Below, one piece after another: positions 36,684 through 45,225 of a stretch of DNA of 64,000 nucleotides (its first letter is position 1; each line of letters opens with the position of its first letter). The notes below the pieces were generated by a model that saw only the letters and a list, made by a program, of their open reading frames with translations, had not been told where the DNA came from and did not search any database. The stretch is from Limnohabitans sp. 2KL-51 (GTDB lineage Bacteria > Pseudomonadota > Gammaproteobacteria > Burkholderiales > Burkholderiaceae_C). The position numbers were made by a program, and so were the translations under genes. The DNA lies in NCBI RefSeq assembly GCF_003063645.1, contig NZ_NESJ01000007.1:175868-239867 (forward strand), given 5' to 3'.

Positions 36684-37967
36684 TTAAACCAGCTTGTCCA
36701 CGGCGCGTGAAGAACTGACCTTCTTTTGGCTAAAGGCCTCGTGTTGCTCCTCCACTTTGTCCAATTCATACAGGTAATTGACCATGAGTCCACCGGCCTG
36801 TTGCAGCCCCTTTTTGGACAGGTCAGCGGCCCAATTGATCTGGTGCAGGGTCGCCCCATTGCTCAGGTGGAACTTGCCGACCGCATCGCCCCGGGCTTCG
36901 GGGGTCTTGTGCATCAGGTACAGGGCGCACAGGCGCAAGATCGCGGTTTTTTCCTCATCGGCACAGCGATCGGGGTGCCAGCCGGTCTTCAGACGGTCGG
37001 CCCAGTTCATGCCGCCCATCGACAGGGTTTTTTGGGCTTCTTGCCATTTTCTACGCTGCACAGCACTGAGCTTTTCTTCAGGTAAAGGCGCACCCCCGTC
37101 CAGCCATGCACTCCAACCTGGAATGGGCGACAAGGTAGAAAAAGTTTTCAGGGAAGGCATCTCTTCAATCAATTTTTGCGCCACACGCTTGATCAAAAAA
37201 TTGCCCAAGGACACCCCTTTGAGGCCGGGTTGGCAATTGCTGATGGAGTAAAAAATGGCAGCCTTGAAACTTTTGGGTTCGCCCACCGGGGTCTGTTTGT
37301 GAATCAGCCCCGCAATGTCTTTGGCGATGCCAGGCACCAAGGCCACCTCGACAAAAATCAAGGGCTCACCCGGCAGTTGTGGATGGAAAAAAGCAAAGCA
37401 GCGGCGGTCCGGTTGCAAGCGGCGGCGCAAATCGTCCCAGCCATCGATGGCATGCACCGACTCGTGCGCAATGATTTTCTCGAGCAGCTGGGCTGGCGAG
37501 TTCCAGGTGATTTGGTGCAACTCCAAAAAACCGGGGTTGAACCATGAGCTGAGCAGGTGGTGCATGTCGGCATCTGTGGCGGCAAAAGCCGGGTGCTCTT
37601 TAAGATAGGTCAGCAAGGTTTGGCGCATCTTCAAGATGGTCGAGGTGCCCGCAGGTGCCCGGTTCACGCGCCGCAGCAGCTCTTGCCTAGGCGGCTCTAC
37701 GGCCTGGCACAAATGGATCAGGCTGGCCTCATTGCGTTCAGCGTTGTATTTGTTGGCGGCATCCAGAACCATGGCCGGGTCCGGGTTGAACTGGCTGGAC
37801 AGGAAATGGAAAAAGTCGATCTGGCTGCGCTTGTCCAGGTGCTCGTAATGGTCGATCAACTTCACGGCCATGCTCTGCGCATTGGCCTCTCCCCTTGCAC
37901 TCAGCAGCTTTTTGGCGCTGAGTTTGGCCGCATCGAGTTGCTTGTTTTGAATGAAGCGTTCCAGCAT
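36684..37967 (-). CDS. Malonyl-CoA decarboxylase
   Basis: 427-residue malonyl-CoA decarboxylase (MCD family), converting malonyl-CoA to acetyl-CoA and CO2. Landmarks: the helical N-terminal domain, then KIIAHESVHAIDGWDDLRRR, CFAFFHPQLPGEPLIFVEVAL with the conserved His/Glu region, FYSISNCQPGLKGVSLGNFL and the C-terminal FHLSNGATLHQINW. No malonyl-CoA synthetase (MatB) or malonate transporter (MatC) is adjacent. It lies upstream of GlcG-like and dehydrogenase genes with a 129-base gap. The start at 37967 matches the family. Confidence 0.93.
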   Translation of the reverse strand: MLERFIQNKQLDAAKLSAKKLLSARGEANAQSMAVKLIDHYEHLDKRSQIDFFHFLSSQFNPDPAMVLDAANKYNAERNEASLIHLCQAVEPPRQELLRRVNRAPAGTSTILKMRQTLLTYLKEHPAFAATDADMHHLLSSWFNPGFLELHQITWNSPAQLLEKIIAHESVHAIDGWDDLRRRLQPDRRCFAFFHPQLPGEPLIFVEVALVPGIAKDIAGLIHKQTPVGEPKSFKAAIFYSISNCQPGLKGVSLGNFLIKRVAQKLIEEMPSLKTFSTLSPIPGWSAWLDGGAPLPEEKLSAVQRRKWQEAQKTLSMGGMNWADRLKTGWHPDRCADEEKTAILRLCALYLMHKTPEARGDAVGKFHLSNGATLHQINWAADLSKKGLQQAGGLMVNYLYELDKVEEQHEAFSQKKVSSSRAVDKLV

Positions 37968-38059
37968 GATGGCCCTTTGGTGTCTCGGTAGTTGGTTTGA
38001 TTTGATGCCGATAGATATCAACTCAGAGCTTACTCCTCACACAACATCAATAGCCTATT

Positions 38060-38090
38060 TTTGACGCTAAATCACGGAGATAGCGTCAAA
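38060..38090. promoter_or_regulatory. Perfect inverted repeat upstream of malonyl-CoA decarboxylase
   Basis: TTTGACGCTA and TAGCGTCAAA are perfect 10-base repeats separated by 11 bases, about 95 bases before the decarboxylase start and 58 bases after the benE stop. A second hairpin (TGCACAC/GTGTGCA, 38118-38138) lies closer to benE. They could be an operator or a weak terminator pair; no T run supports the latter. Confidence 0.45.
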
Positions 38091-38147
38091 TAACGACAGT
38101 AGAGCCATTTTTATTATGCACACGCGAATTGTGTGCATCCCAAAGTC

Positions 38148-39374
38148 TCAACGGTTTTGAAAATCGCCCCGCTCCATCCACCACGACACCGCAAACCCGA
38201 CCACCAAAGCCCAGAAGGCCGCGCCGATGTTGAAAAGTCCGATGTCTGCCACTGTGACCAGTAAACTGACCAGTGCGCCCAGCGAAAATTTGCCCGCACC
38301 AAACGAGGCCAAAAACGCGCCTTGCAGTACGCGCAACATGGCCAGACCACCCAGCACCATGATGAATTCTTTGGGCGCGGCCAGCATGAGCCCGGTGAAA
38401 GTGGGCGCCATGAGGCCAAACAGCACCGCCAGCACACCAAACATCAACGCGCCTGTGTAATGGCGATGCTTGTCGCCCGACGAGGTGAGCAACCCATTGG
38501 TGGGGCCGGTCAGGCATGTGCTGACCGCGCCAAACACCGCGCTCACCGCCGCGCCCACACCGCAGGCCACGGCAATCATGTTGACGGGGGGCTCGTGCCC
38601 CGCGTTTTTGAGCACCGCCACACCCTGCCCGTTTTGCACCACCAGCACGGTGATGGCCAGCGGCACCACCAACTCCAGCATGGCGGCAAACGACCAGACT
38701 GGCACTTGAATGACCGGCTGCACCAAACTCAGCTGCCCCACGGCCGAGGCGTCCAGCCTGCCCGACACCGCCACCGCCAAAGCCCCCACCAACAAAGCGC
38801 CGATGACAGGCGGCAGGCGCCTGCCCCAATCGGCACGCGCGGAGAGCAACAAAAACACGGCCACCATCGGGGCTGCAATGGCCACATCGCTTTGCAGCGC
38901 CCGCACGATGTCGAGGCCAAAGCGCAAAAACACCCCAGCCACCATGCCCATGACGATCGGCATGGGCAAAGCCGCCATCAAACGCTTGACCCAACCACTC
39001 AAGCCCAACACCAGCACCAAAGCACTGGTGACATAAAAGGCACCGATCACCTCGGGAAAGGTCAGGTGCTGCAAGGCCGGGCCGACCAGCACAGAGCCCG
39101 GAATCGTCCAGCCAAAGGCCAGCGGCGTGGTGTAACGCCAGCTCATCAGCATGCTGACCAGGCCGTTGACAAAAAACACCCCGAACACCCAGGACGCCAA
39201 CTCTTGTGGCGACAAGCCACCCCGGGTGCCCACCGCCAACATCACCGCCACAGGGCCAGTGGCCGCAAAAATAAAGCCAATCAGCGCATTGGCGGCGTAG
39301 GTGCTGCCAAAGTCGGACAGGATTTGTCGCCAAGTGCGTTGGGGCAACAGGGGGTTTTCAAGTTGATTCAGCAA
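38148..39374 (-). CDS. benE: BenE-family benzoate/H+ symporter
   Basis: 408-residue membrane protein with about 12 hydrophobic segments and the BenE-family start (YAANALIGFIFAATGPVAVMLAVG) and the GLTNPTNGLL-like CLTGPTNGLLTSSG motif. Family members import benzoate with protons. It is adjacent to the IclR regulator gene (36 bases upstream on the same strand) and may be read from the same transcript, linking it to the dioxygenase operon on the other side. Substrate could be benzoate or a related aromatic acid. Confidence 0.88.
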   Translation of the reverse strand: MLNQLENPLLPQRTWRQILSDFGSTYAANALIGFIFAATGPVAVMLAVGTRGGLSPQELASWVFGVFFVNGLVSMLMSWRYTTPLAFGWTIPGSVLVGPALQHLTFPEVIGAFYVTSALVLVLGLSGWVKRLMAALPMPIVMGMVAGVFLRFGLDIVRALQSDVAIAAPMVAVFLLLSARADWGRRLPPVIGALLVGALAVAVSGRLDASAVGQLSLVQPVIQVPVWSFAAMLELVVPLAITVLVVQNGQGVAVLKNAGHEPPVNMIAVACGVGAAVSAVFGAVSTCLTGPTNGLLTSSGDKHRHYTGALMFGVLAVLFGLMAPTFTGLMLAAPKEFIMVLGGLAMLRVLQGAFLASFGAGKFSLGALVSLLVTVADIGLFNIGAAFWALVVGFAVSWWMERGDFQNR

Positions 39375-39409
39375 AGACCATTCCCTTCAAAAATAAAGCC
39401 GCAACAGAC

Positions 39410-40210
39410 TCAAGTCAATTGCCGCACCACAGCTTGTAACTGCGGCGCAATGTGTTGGCGCAACCAGGTCTCATCGAGTTCACGCCCTTGAAAAGAGCAG
39501 TTGATGGCGGCCAATTCCCCACGGTTGATGCGCCCCAAAGGCACAGCCACGGCTTGAACATCGGCGAAAACTTCCCCCACGGAAACGCAGCAGCCATATT
39601 TTGGATATTGCTGCAAATTTTCCATCAATTTGCCTCCGTAGCGCTGCCAGTCTAGGGGGCTTTTGACCTGAATCTGGTTGAGCAAGGCCTCGCGCTCAGG
39701 CGGGCGGCAAGACATCAAGTAAGCACGGCCAATCGCCGTGCCCGCCATGGAGTGGCTGGTGCCAACCTCTAAGGGATAAATCCGCTTGTTGAAGGAGCGT
39801 ACTGCCTCGATGTACACAATGGTCAAACGGTCCCGGATACCGATGGAAATGGACCCACCCGTCGACTCGGCCAACTCCTGCATCAAGGGCCTGGCTTGTC
39901 GGCGCAGGGTGAACTGCGACAACAAGGGATAGCCCAGAGAAATCACGGCCGATCCCAATTGGTATTTGCCGTAATGCTCGGTCTGGGTCAGATAACCCAT
40001 GCACATGAGGGTGTAGGTCAAGCGGGACACCGTGGCAGCCGGCAAACCCAGTTTTTGCACCAAATCCTTATTCCCCAGCACGGGCTGCTCAGGCGAAAAA
40101 CACCGCAGCAACTCCATGCCCCTGGCCAAGGTGGTGGCAAATTGCTTGTCCCCAGCGTACTCCTGCAAGCCCGCTGGAACGCGGTGGATGGCGGCATCAA
40201 AATTCAACAT
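39410..40210 (-). CDS. IclR-family transcriptional regulator
   Basis: 266-residue regulator. The N-terminal winged helix (FATTLARGMELLRCFSPEQPVLGNKDLVQKLGLPAATVSRL) is followed by the IclR effector domain (RDRLTIVYIEAVRSFNKRIYP; SMAGTAIGRAYL; CVSVGEVFADVQAVAVPL). It belongs to the PcaR/PobR-like aromatic-acid group by general form. It is divergent from the carotenoid-oxygenase operon with a 112-base shared promoter region, so it is the obvious regulator of that operon and probably of benE. The start at 40210 is used because upstream residues are the promoter. Confidence 0.88.
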   Translation of the reverse strand: MLNFDAAIHRVPAGLQEYAGDKQFATTLARGMELLRCFSPEQPVLGNKDLVQKLGLPAATVSRLTYTLMCMGYLTQTEHYGKYQLGSAVISLGYPLLSQFTLRRQARPLMQELAESTGGSISIGIRDRLTIVYIEAVRSFNKRIYPLEVGTSHSMAGTAIGRAYLMSCRPPEREALLNQIQVKSPLDWQRYGGKLMENLQQYPKYGCCVSVGEVFADVQAVAVPLGRINRGELAAINCSFQGRELDETWLRQHIAPQLQAVVRQLT

Positions 40211-40238
40211 AGCGGAATAATATTCAATATATCGAAAT

Positions 40239-40268
40239 TTGACAAGGATCAAAAACAGTAACTCATTA
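40239..40268 (+). promoter_or_regulatory. Candidate promoter of the dioxygenase operon with embedded FNR-like box
   Basis: TTGACA at 40239-40244 is a perfect -35 box; a weak -10 (TCATTA, 40263-40268) follows at 18 bases. The same bases form TTGACAAGGATCAA (40239-40252), whose reverse complement TTGATCCTTGTCAA matches 12 of 14 positions of the box upstream of the second YeeE gene. Either reading may be right. Confidence 0.45.
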
Positions 40269-40322
40269 GACTTGAGTGTTGAAAAAAGTCCTCTGCTAGA
40301 AGGGGCTCACAGGAGACAAAGC

Positions 40323-41765
40323 ATGCAATTGAATGATTTGCCGGTGCACGACATTCCGGCACTCGATGGCAACAACGGCCCCATCCACCAGGAGGACGTG
40401 TTCACCAGCCTTAAGGTCATTGGCAAGGTACCCACGGACCTCAATGGCTTGTACGTGCGCAACGGCCCGAACGCGTTTTACACACCTGACTGGCGCTACC
40501 ACGCCTACGATGGCGATGGCATGTTGCATGCCGTGCGCTTCGAAAATGGCCAGGTCACTTACAAAAACCGCTGGGTTCAAACAGCGGCCCTGCAGGAAGA
40601 GCAAGCTGCCGGGCGCGCTTTGTGGAAGGGTCTGAAAGAACCCTGGCGCGAAGACCGTCCCGACGAACCTCAGAAAAACACCGCCAACACCGATGTGAAA
40701 TACCACGCGGGTCGCCTGATCAGCATGTGGTACCGCTCCGGCATGCCCTACGCCGTCGATCCTGACACCCTTGAAACCCTGGGCAAAGCCGACTTTGATG
40801 GGGCGGTCAGCCGCATCTCTGCGCACTCCAGGCCCGATGAGCACACCGGAGAGTTGCTGTTTTTTGACTACAGCCTCCAAGCACCCTTCATGCAATACGG
40901 TGTGATCGGACCTGACCGGCAGCTCAAGCACAAGATCGATGTCGATCTGCCGGGCCCCAGCTTGCCGCATGACATGGCCATCACCGAGCACTACACCATC
41001 TTGCATGACTTTCCGCTGCGCCCCGACCCCGAGGCCCTGCAGGCGGGTCGTTACAAAGTGCGCTTTGATGCCACCCAACCCTCGCGCTTTGGCGTGCTGC
41101 CACGCTATGGGCAAGCCCATGAAATTCGGTGGTTTCTGGCCAAACCAACCTACATGCTGCATGTGGTCAATGCGTGGGAAGAAGACGAAGAAGTGGTCAT
41201 GGTCGGCACTCCCTACCGGTTGCATGAAGATGAGAATGGTCAGCCCGATGGCCGTCGACTGGAAAAAACCATCCATCTGCGCCAGCGCGATTTCATGCTG
41301 TACGAATGGCGCTTCAACCTGGTCACGGGTGAAACGCATGAGCGTGTGATCGATGACGTGCTCAACACCGAGTTTCCGGTCATCAACAGCCTCTACCAAG
41401 GGCGCAAGAACCGCTACTCCTACAACATCATCTTCCCTCTCGGCGGCAAAGAGGAGCCGCGCTTCCCGGGACTGGTCAAGTACGACCTGAGCACGGGGGG
41501 CTATTTGGCCTACAGCGCAGGGCCAAAGTACTTTTACAACGAACCCGGCTTTGCGCCACGTGACAACGCGCAATCCGAAGACGACGGGTATTTGGTGGTC
41601 CCGGTCTGGAACCCGGATGATCAACGCTCTGAAATCCAGGTTTTCGATTGCAAAGGCGCACGCATCGCCGAGGGCCCTGTGGCCCGCATCCTCTTGCCAC
41701 GGCGCATGCCCCATGGATTTCACGCCACATTTGTCAGTCAGAGCACCTTGAACCGCTGGAAATAA
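40323..41765 (+). CDS. Carotenoid-cleavage-family dioxygenase 1 (lignostilbene dioxygenase-like)
   Basis: 480-residue non-heme iron dioxygenase of the carotenoid cleavage oxygenase family. The four iron-binding histidines are seen: His168 (ISAHS), His216 (LPHDMAIT), His280 (MLHVVNAWEE) and His467 (GFHATF), as are GLYVRNGPN and YDGDGMLH. Such enzymes split a C=C bond with O2 in apocarotenoids, stilbenoids or phenylpropenes. Lys118 in KNTANT may match the lysine that lignostilbene dioxygenases use to hold a phenol group (inference). AGGAG lies 7 bases before the ATG. It is first in a seven-gene operon. Confidence 0.92.
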   Translation: MQLNDLPVHDIPALDGNNGPIHQEDVFTSLKVIGKVPTDLNGLYVRNGPNAFYTPDWRYHAYDGDGMLHAVRFENGQVTYKNRWVQTAALQEEQAAGRALWKGLKEPWREDRPDEPQKNTANTDVKYHAGRLISMWYRSGMPYAVDPDTLETLGKADFDGAVSRISAHSRPDEHTGELLFFDYSLQAPFMQYGVIGPDRQLKHKIDVDLPGPSLPHDMAITEHYTILHDFPLRPDPEALQAGRYKVRFDATQPSRFGVLPRYGQAHEIRWFLAKPTYMLHVVNAWEEDEEVVMVGTPYRLHEDENGQPDGRRLEKTIHLRQRDFMLYEWRFNLVTGETHERVIDDVLNTEFPVINSLYQGRKNRYSYNIIFPLGGKEEPRFPGLVKYDLSTGGYLAYSAGPKYFYNEPGFAPRDNAQSEDDGYLVVPVWNPDDQRSEIQVFDCKGARIAEGPVARILLPRRMPHGFHATFVSQSTLNRWK

Positions 41766-41767
41766 AC

Positions 41768-43516
41768 ATGATTTTGGTGTCACCCGAAAAAATAAAAGCC
41801 TATGTAGAGCAGGGCTGGTGGACCGAAGAAACCATGGGCGAGCTGTTCATCAGAACGGCCGAGCAGCAAGCCCAAGACATGGCGGTCGTGGACCCCCCAA
41901 ACCGTCGCAGCATCAGCGGCGACGATCCCCAAAGCTGGACATGGGCGCAGTTGCTGACGCAAGTCGGACGCTATTGCGCCTTGTTTTACTTGCAAGGGCT
42001 GCGCAAGGACGACGTCATCGTCATGCAACTGCCCAACTGCGTGGAAATGCATGCCATTTACTTGGCGTGCGCCATCAATGGCATCGTGGTCTCACCTGTG
42101 CCGGTCCAATACCGAACGCATGAACTGACGCATGTTTTCGCCATCACGCATGCCAAACTGGCCATCACCACCCAGCACATTGGCAACTACCCGGCGGCCC
42201 AGCAATGGGCCCTGCAAGCGAAACACTTTGACGGCTTGCAGCACATCTGGTCGCTGGGTCAAGACCTGCCAGACGGCGTGACGAGCCTGTCCCAGTTGCT
42301 GGCCGATGCGCCGACTTGGAGCGCCCAGCAATTGCGCCAGCACAGCCATGACATGGACGTCACCGCTCACGATGTGCTCACGATCTGCTGGACCTCCGGC
42401 ACAGAGGCGCGCTCTAAGGGTGTGCCCAGGAATCACAACGAATGGCTGATCGCCGGGCAATCGGTCAGCCAAGCTGGGCAATTGCAACGGGGTGCCCAAT
42501 TGTTGATTCCATTCCCCTTCGTCAACATGGCGGGGGTGTCTTCCAGTCTGGCCGCCTGGCTGGTCGTGGGGGGCACCTTGCACCACCACCACCCCTTTGA
42601 CTTGGAAGTGTTTGTGGCGCAACTGCGCGCCCATCCGATGGACTACAGCGTGGCAGCGCCGGCCGTGCTGAACATGCTGCTCAAGCAGCCCGAAAAAATG
42701 CAAGGCGTTGATTTGAGCCGGCTCAAAAGCGTAGGCTCGGGTGGTGGCCCGTTGTCCGAGTGGATGATGGAGGAAATGAAGACCCAGTTCGACATCGAAG
42801 TGGTCAATTATTTCGGCTCCAATGAAGGCGCGGCCTTGAGTTCATCCCCTCTGGACATGCCCGAACGCCGTCAACGGGCCTTGTATTTCCCCCGCATGGG
42901 CGTGCCGGGCTTCAACTGGAATATGTCTGTGTCCCAGAAAATCCAGACAAGGTTGGTCGACATCGACACCGGCGAGGACATCCTGAGTGAAGGGCGCGTG
43001 GGCGAATTGCGCTTCAAAGGCCCCACCATTTTCAGCGGCTATTACAAAGCCCCCGAACTCACCGCTCGGGCCTTTGATGAACAAGGCTATTACTGCACCG
43101 GGGATCTGTTTGAAATTGCAGGCAATGAACTTCAGTTTTACCGCTTTTGCGGGCGACAAAAAGACATCGTGATCCGGGGCGGCATGAACATCTCCTCGGA
43201 AGAAATCGAAGGCCTTCTCATGAGCCACCCCAAAGTGCGCGACAGTGCGGTCATTGGCATGCCCGACCCGGTCATGGGCGAGCGGGTTTGTGCCGTGGTG
43301 GTGGCACAACCGGATCAAGACATCTGCTTGCAGGATTTGGTCGATTACCTGAAAAATGTCAAAGAAGTGGCCTCCTTCAAATGGCCCGAAAAAATGATCC
43401 TGCTTGACGAACTGCCCCGCAATCCGGTTGGCAAAGTCCTGAAGCGGGAATTGCGTGCATTGGTGGCCTCTGGCAGCCTGCCACAAACCTTAGCCTCCAA
43501 CGAGGTCACCTCATGA
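41768..43516 (+). CDS. AMP-dependent acyl/aryl-CoA ligase
   Basis: 582-residue ANL-superfamily ligase, forming an acyl-CoA from acid, ATP and CoA. The P-loop is TICWTSGTEARSKGVPRNH (about 205-223), followed by VNYFGSNEGAAL, YYCTGDLFEI, CGRQKDIVIRGGMNISSEEIEG and the C-terminal catalytic lysine in RNPVGKVLKREL. The P-loop is a variant of the usual SGTTGxPKG. It starts two bases after the dioxygenase stop, and its TGA overlaps the next ATG. Substrate is probably an aromatic or short-chain acid from the dioxygenase product; not determinable here. Confidence 0.92.
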   Translation: MILVSPEKIKAYVEQGWWTEETMGELFIRTAEQQAQDMAVVDPPNRRSISGDDPQSWTWAQLLTQVGRYCALFYLQGLRKDDVIVMQLPNCVEMHAIYLACAINGIVVSPVPVQYRTHELTHVFAITHAKLAITTQHIGNYPAAQQWALQAKHFDGLQHIWSLGQDLPDGVTSLSQLLADAPTWSAQQLRQHSHDMDVTAHDVLTICWTSGTEARSKGVPRNHNEWLIAGQSVSQAGQLQRGAQLLIPFPFVNMAGVSSSLAAWLVVGGTLHHHHPFDLEVFVAQLRAHPMDYSVAAPAVLNMLLKQPEKMQGVDLSRLKSVGSGGGPLSEWMMEEMKTQFDIEVVNYFGSNEGAALSSSPLDMPERRQRALYFPRMGVPGFNWNMSVSQKIQTRLVDIDTGEDILSEGRVGELRFKGPTIFSGYYKAPELTARAFDEQGYYCTGDLFEIAGNELQFYRFCGRQKDIVIRGGMNISSEEIEGLLMSHPKVRDSAVIGMPDPVMGERVCAVVVAQPDQDICLQDLVDYLKNVKEVASFKWPEKMILLDELPRNPVGKVLKRELRALVASGSLPQTLASNEVTS

Positions 43517-44208
43517 AGCCGGTCTTGCTGCTGATCCCCGGCATGCTCAACGATGCCAGCGTCTGGGACGATGTGCTGCCTTGTCTGCCGGGCGACTGGA
43601 CAGTGCGCATCGCCAATGTACAAACCCAGGAAAGCATTGCCGAAATGGCCCGCGATGCCTGGCAGCAGTTAGACGATGTTCCCCTGAGCACACCCGTCAT
43701 GGTGACGGGGTTTTCTTTGGGCGGATATGTCGCCATCAAGATGCTGGCTCACCCACAAAGGCCTCTTTCGGCAGCCGCTTTGCTGTCAACCTCCCCACTA
43801 CCCGAGTCGAACGACAGTCGCACTGTTCGTGAAAAAACCATGTCGGCCATGCAGGCCAATTTTCCGAAAGTGGTGGATGGCATCGTGAAGTTCGGAACAC
43901 ACGAAGCCAGCGAAGCCGTTCAGGAACGCTTGCGGCAGATGTTGTTGTCGGTGGGTTGCGAAACCGCCCTGCGCCAGACTCGCGCCATCATGGGCCGCGC
44001 CGATCACCGTGAGGCGCTGTCCCGACTGAGTTTGCCTGTGGCGCTTTTGTGTGGCGAACACGACCGTGTAACTCCGCCGCAGCTGACCCATCAATTGGCG
44101 CAATGCATTCCCCATGCCCAAACCTGCATCATTCCCAAAAGTGGTCACATGCTGCCCGTGCAGCAAGCGCCCGCAGTTGCCAAGGTCCTGGCGTCCCTCT
44201 TTCACTGA
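43513..44208 (+). CDS. Alpha/beta hydrolase
   Basis: 231-residue alpha/beta hydrolase without a signal peptide. The nucleophile is Ser68 in GFSLGGY, the acid is in LLCGEHDRV and the histidine in PKSGHMLP. It could hydrolyse an ester, lactone, thioester or C-C bond; the small cap suggests an esterase or thioesterase-like enzyme. It overlaps the ligase gene by an ATGA, so the two are co-translated and probably act in sequence. The first hydrophobic stretch VLLLIPGML is a core beta strand, not a leader. Confidence 0.9.
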   Translation: MKPVLLLIPGMLNDASVWDDVLPCLPGDWTVRIANVQTQESIAEMARDAWQQLDDVPLSTPVMVTGFSLGGYVAIKMLAHPQRPLSAAALLSTSPLPESNDSRTVREKTMSAMQANFPKVVDGIVKFGTHEASEAVQERLRQMLLSVGCETALRQTRAIMGRADHREALSRLSLPVALLCGEHDRVTPPQLTHQLAQCIPHAQTCIIPKSGHMLPVQQAPAVAKVLASLFH

Positions 44209-44236
44209 AGACATCCACTTATCACGAGAGAATCAC

Positions 44237-45214
44237 ATGCACAAACGCTCTGCTCTTTTCACCTTGGCCGCATTCCTGTTCGCGGGCACAGCCCTTGCAC
44301 AGGCGCCCAATTTCCCAGAACGCCCCATCCGTGTGGTTGTGCCATTTGCACCGGGCAACACCCTGGACAACGCCTTAAGACAGGTGGCCGAGGAATTCAA
44401 GAAAAACACCGGCCAACCCATTGTCGTGGACAACAAACCCGGGGGGTCCGGCATCATTGCCGCTCAGAACGTGATGCAGGCCGCGCCCGATGGTTACACG
44501 CTGCTCCTGTCCAACACCAGCATGATGACCATCAACCCCTACACCTTTGCCAAATTGCCTTACGACCCTGAAAAAAGCTACAAACCCGTGACCGGATTTT
44601 TGGGGGCATCGCTGGTCCTGGCCGTGAATGCGGCCAATGTGCCTGCCAACAACGTCAAGGAATTCGTAGCCTGGGCCAAAACCCAAAGCGGTGGGGTCTC
44701 TTATGCCTCATTCACCGCCGGTAACTCCTCGCACTTTGCCGGGGTGATCATGAACCAGCGCACCGGCATGAACATGGTGCATGTGCCCTTCAACGGCACA
44801 CCACCGGCCGTGCAGAACTTGCTGGGGGGTCAGGTGCAGGCCGCCTTTTTACCCCTGATGGCTGTCAAATCCCATGTGGAATCGGGCAAGATCAAAGTCC
44901 TTGCACTGACCAGCCCGCAGCGCTCGCCCCTGTTGCCCAATGTGGCCACATTCACCGAACAAGGTCTGCCTGATCTGGAAATCTACATCTGGTCAGGCTT
45001 GTCTGCGCCTGCAGGAACTCCCGATGTCATCATCAACAAACTGCAAACCGAATTCTCGAAAGTCCTCAAATCACAGACCATCATCGAAAAGTGGCGCGCC
45101 ATTGACTTCGAGCCTTTGCCCTTTACTTCCGCTGAGTTCCAGACCTTTACCCGCAACGATGCCAAGCGTTGGCAAGAAGCGGTGAAGATCTCTGGCTTCA
45201 AGGCCAGCGAATAG
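44237..45214 (+). CDS. Bug/TctC-family periplasmic solute-binding protein 2
   Basis: 325-residue Bug protein with a signal peptide (KRSALFTLAAFLFAGTALAQ) and FPERPIRVVVPFAPGNTLDNALR, DNKPGGSGIIAAQNVMQAAPDGYT and VPFNGTPPAVQNLLGGQVQ. It lies in the dioxygenase operon, 28 bases after the hydrolase, so it presumably brings in the pathway substrate or a related acid. The start at 44237 follows CGAGAG. No permease partners are in the window. Confidence 0.92.
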   Translation: MHKRSALFTLAAFLFAGTALAQAPNFPERPIRVVVPFAPGNTLDNALRQVAEEFKKNTGQPIVVDNKPGGSGIIAAQNVMQAAPDGYTLLLSNTSMMTINPYTFAKLPYDPEKSYKPVTGFLGASLVLAVNAANVPANNVKEFVAWAKTQSGGVSYASFTAGNSSHFAGVIMNQRTGMNMVHVPFNGTPPAVQNLLGGQVQAAFLPLMAVKSHVESGKIKVLALTSPQRSPLLPNVATFTEQGLPDLEIYIWSGLSAPAGTPDVIINKLQTEFSKVLKSQTIIEKWRAIDFEPLPFTSAEFQTFTRNDAKRWQEAVKISGFKASE

Positions 45215-45225
45215 GCTGCTCGATC

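Noticed and set aside
40239..41765. Longer N-terminus for dioxygenase 1
   Set aside because: The upstream part lies on the promoter, and AGGAG sits 7 bases before the ATG at 40323.
41648..41767. Upstream extension of the CoA ligase into the dioxygenase gene
   Set aside because: The added residues read the dioxygenase's sequence out of frame; the ATG at 41768 gives the family start.
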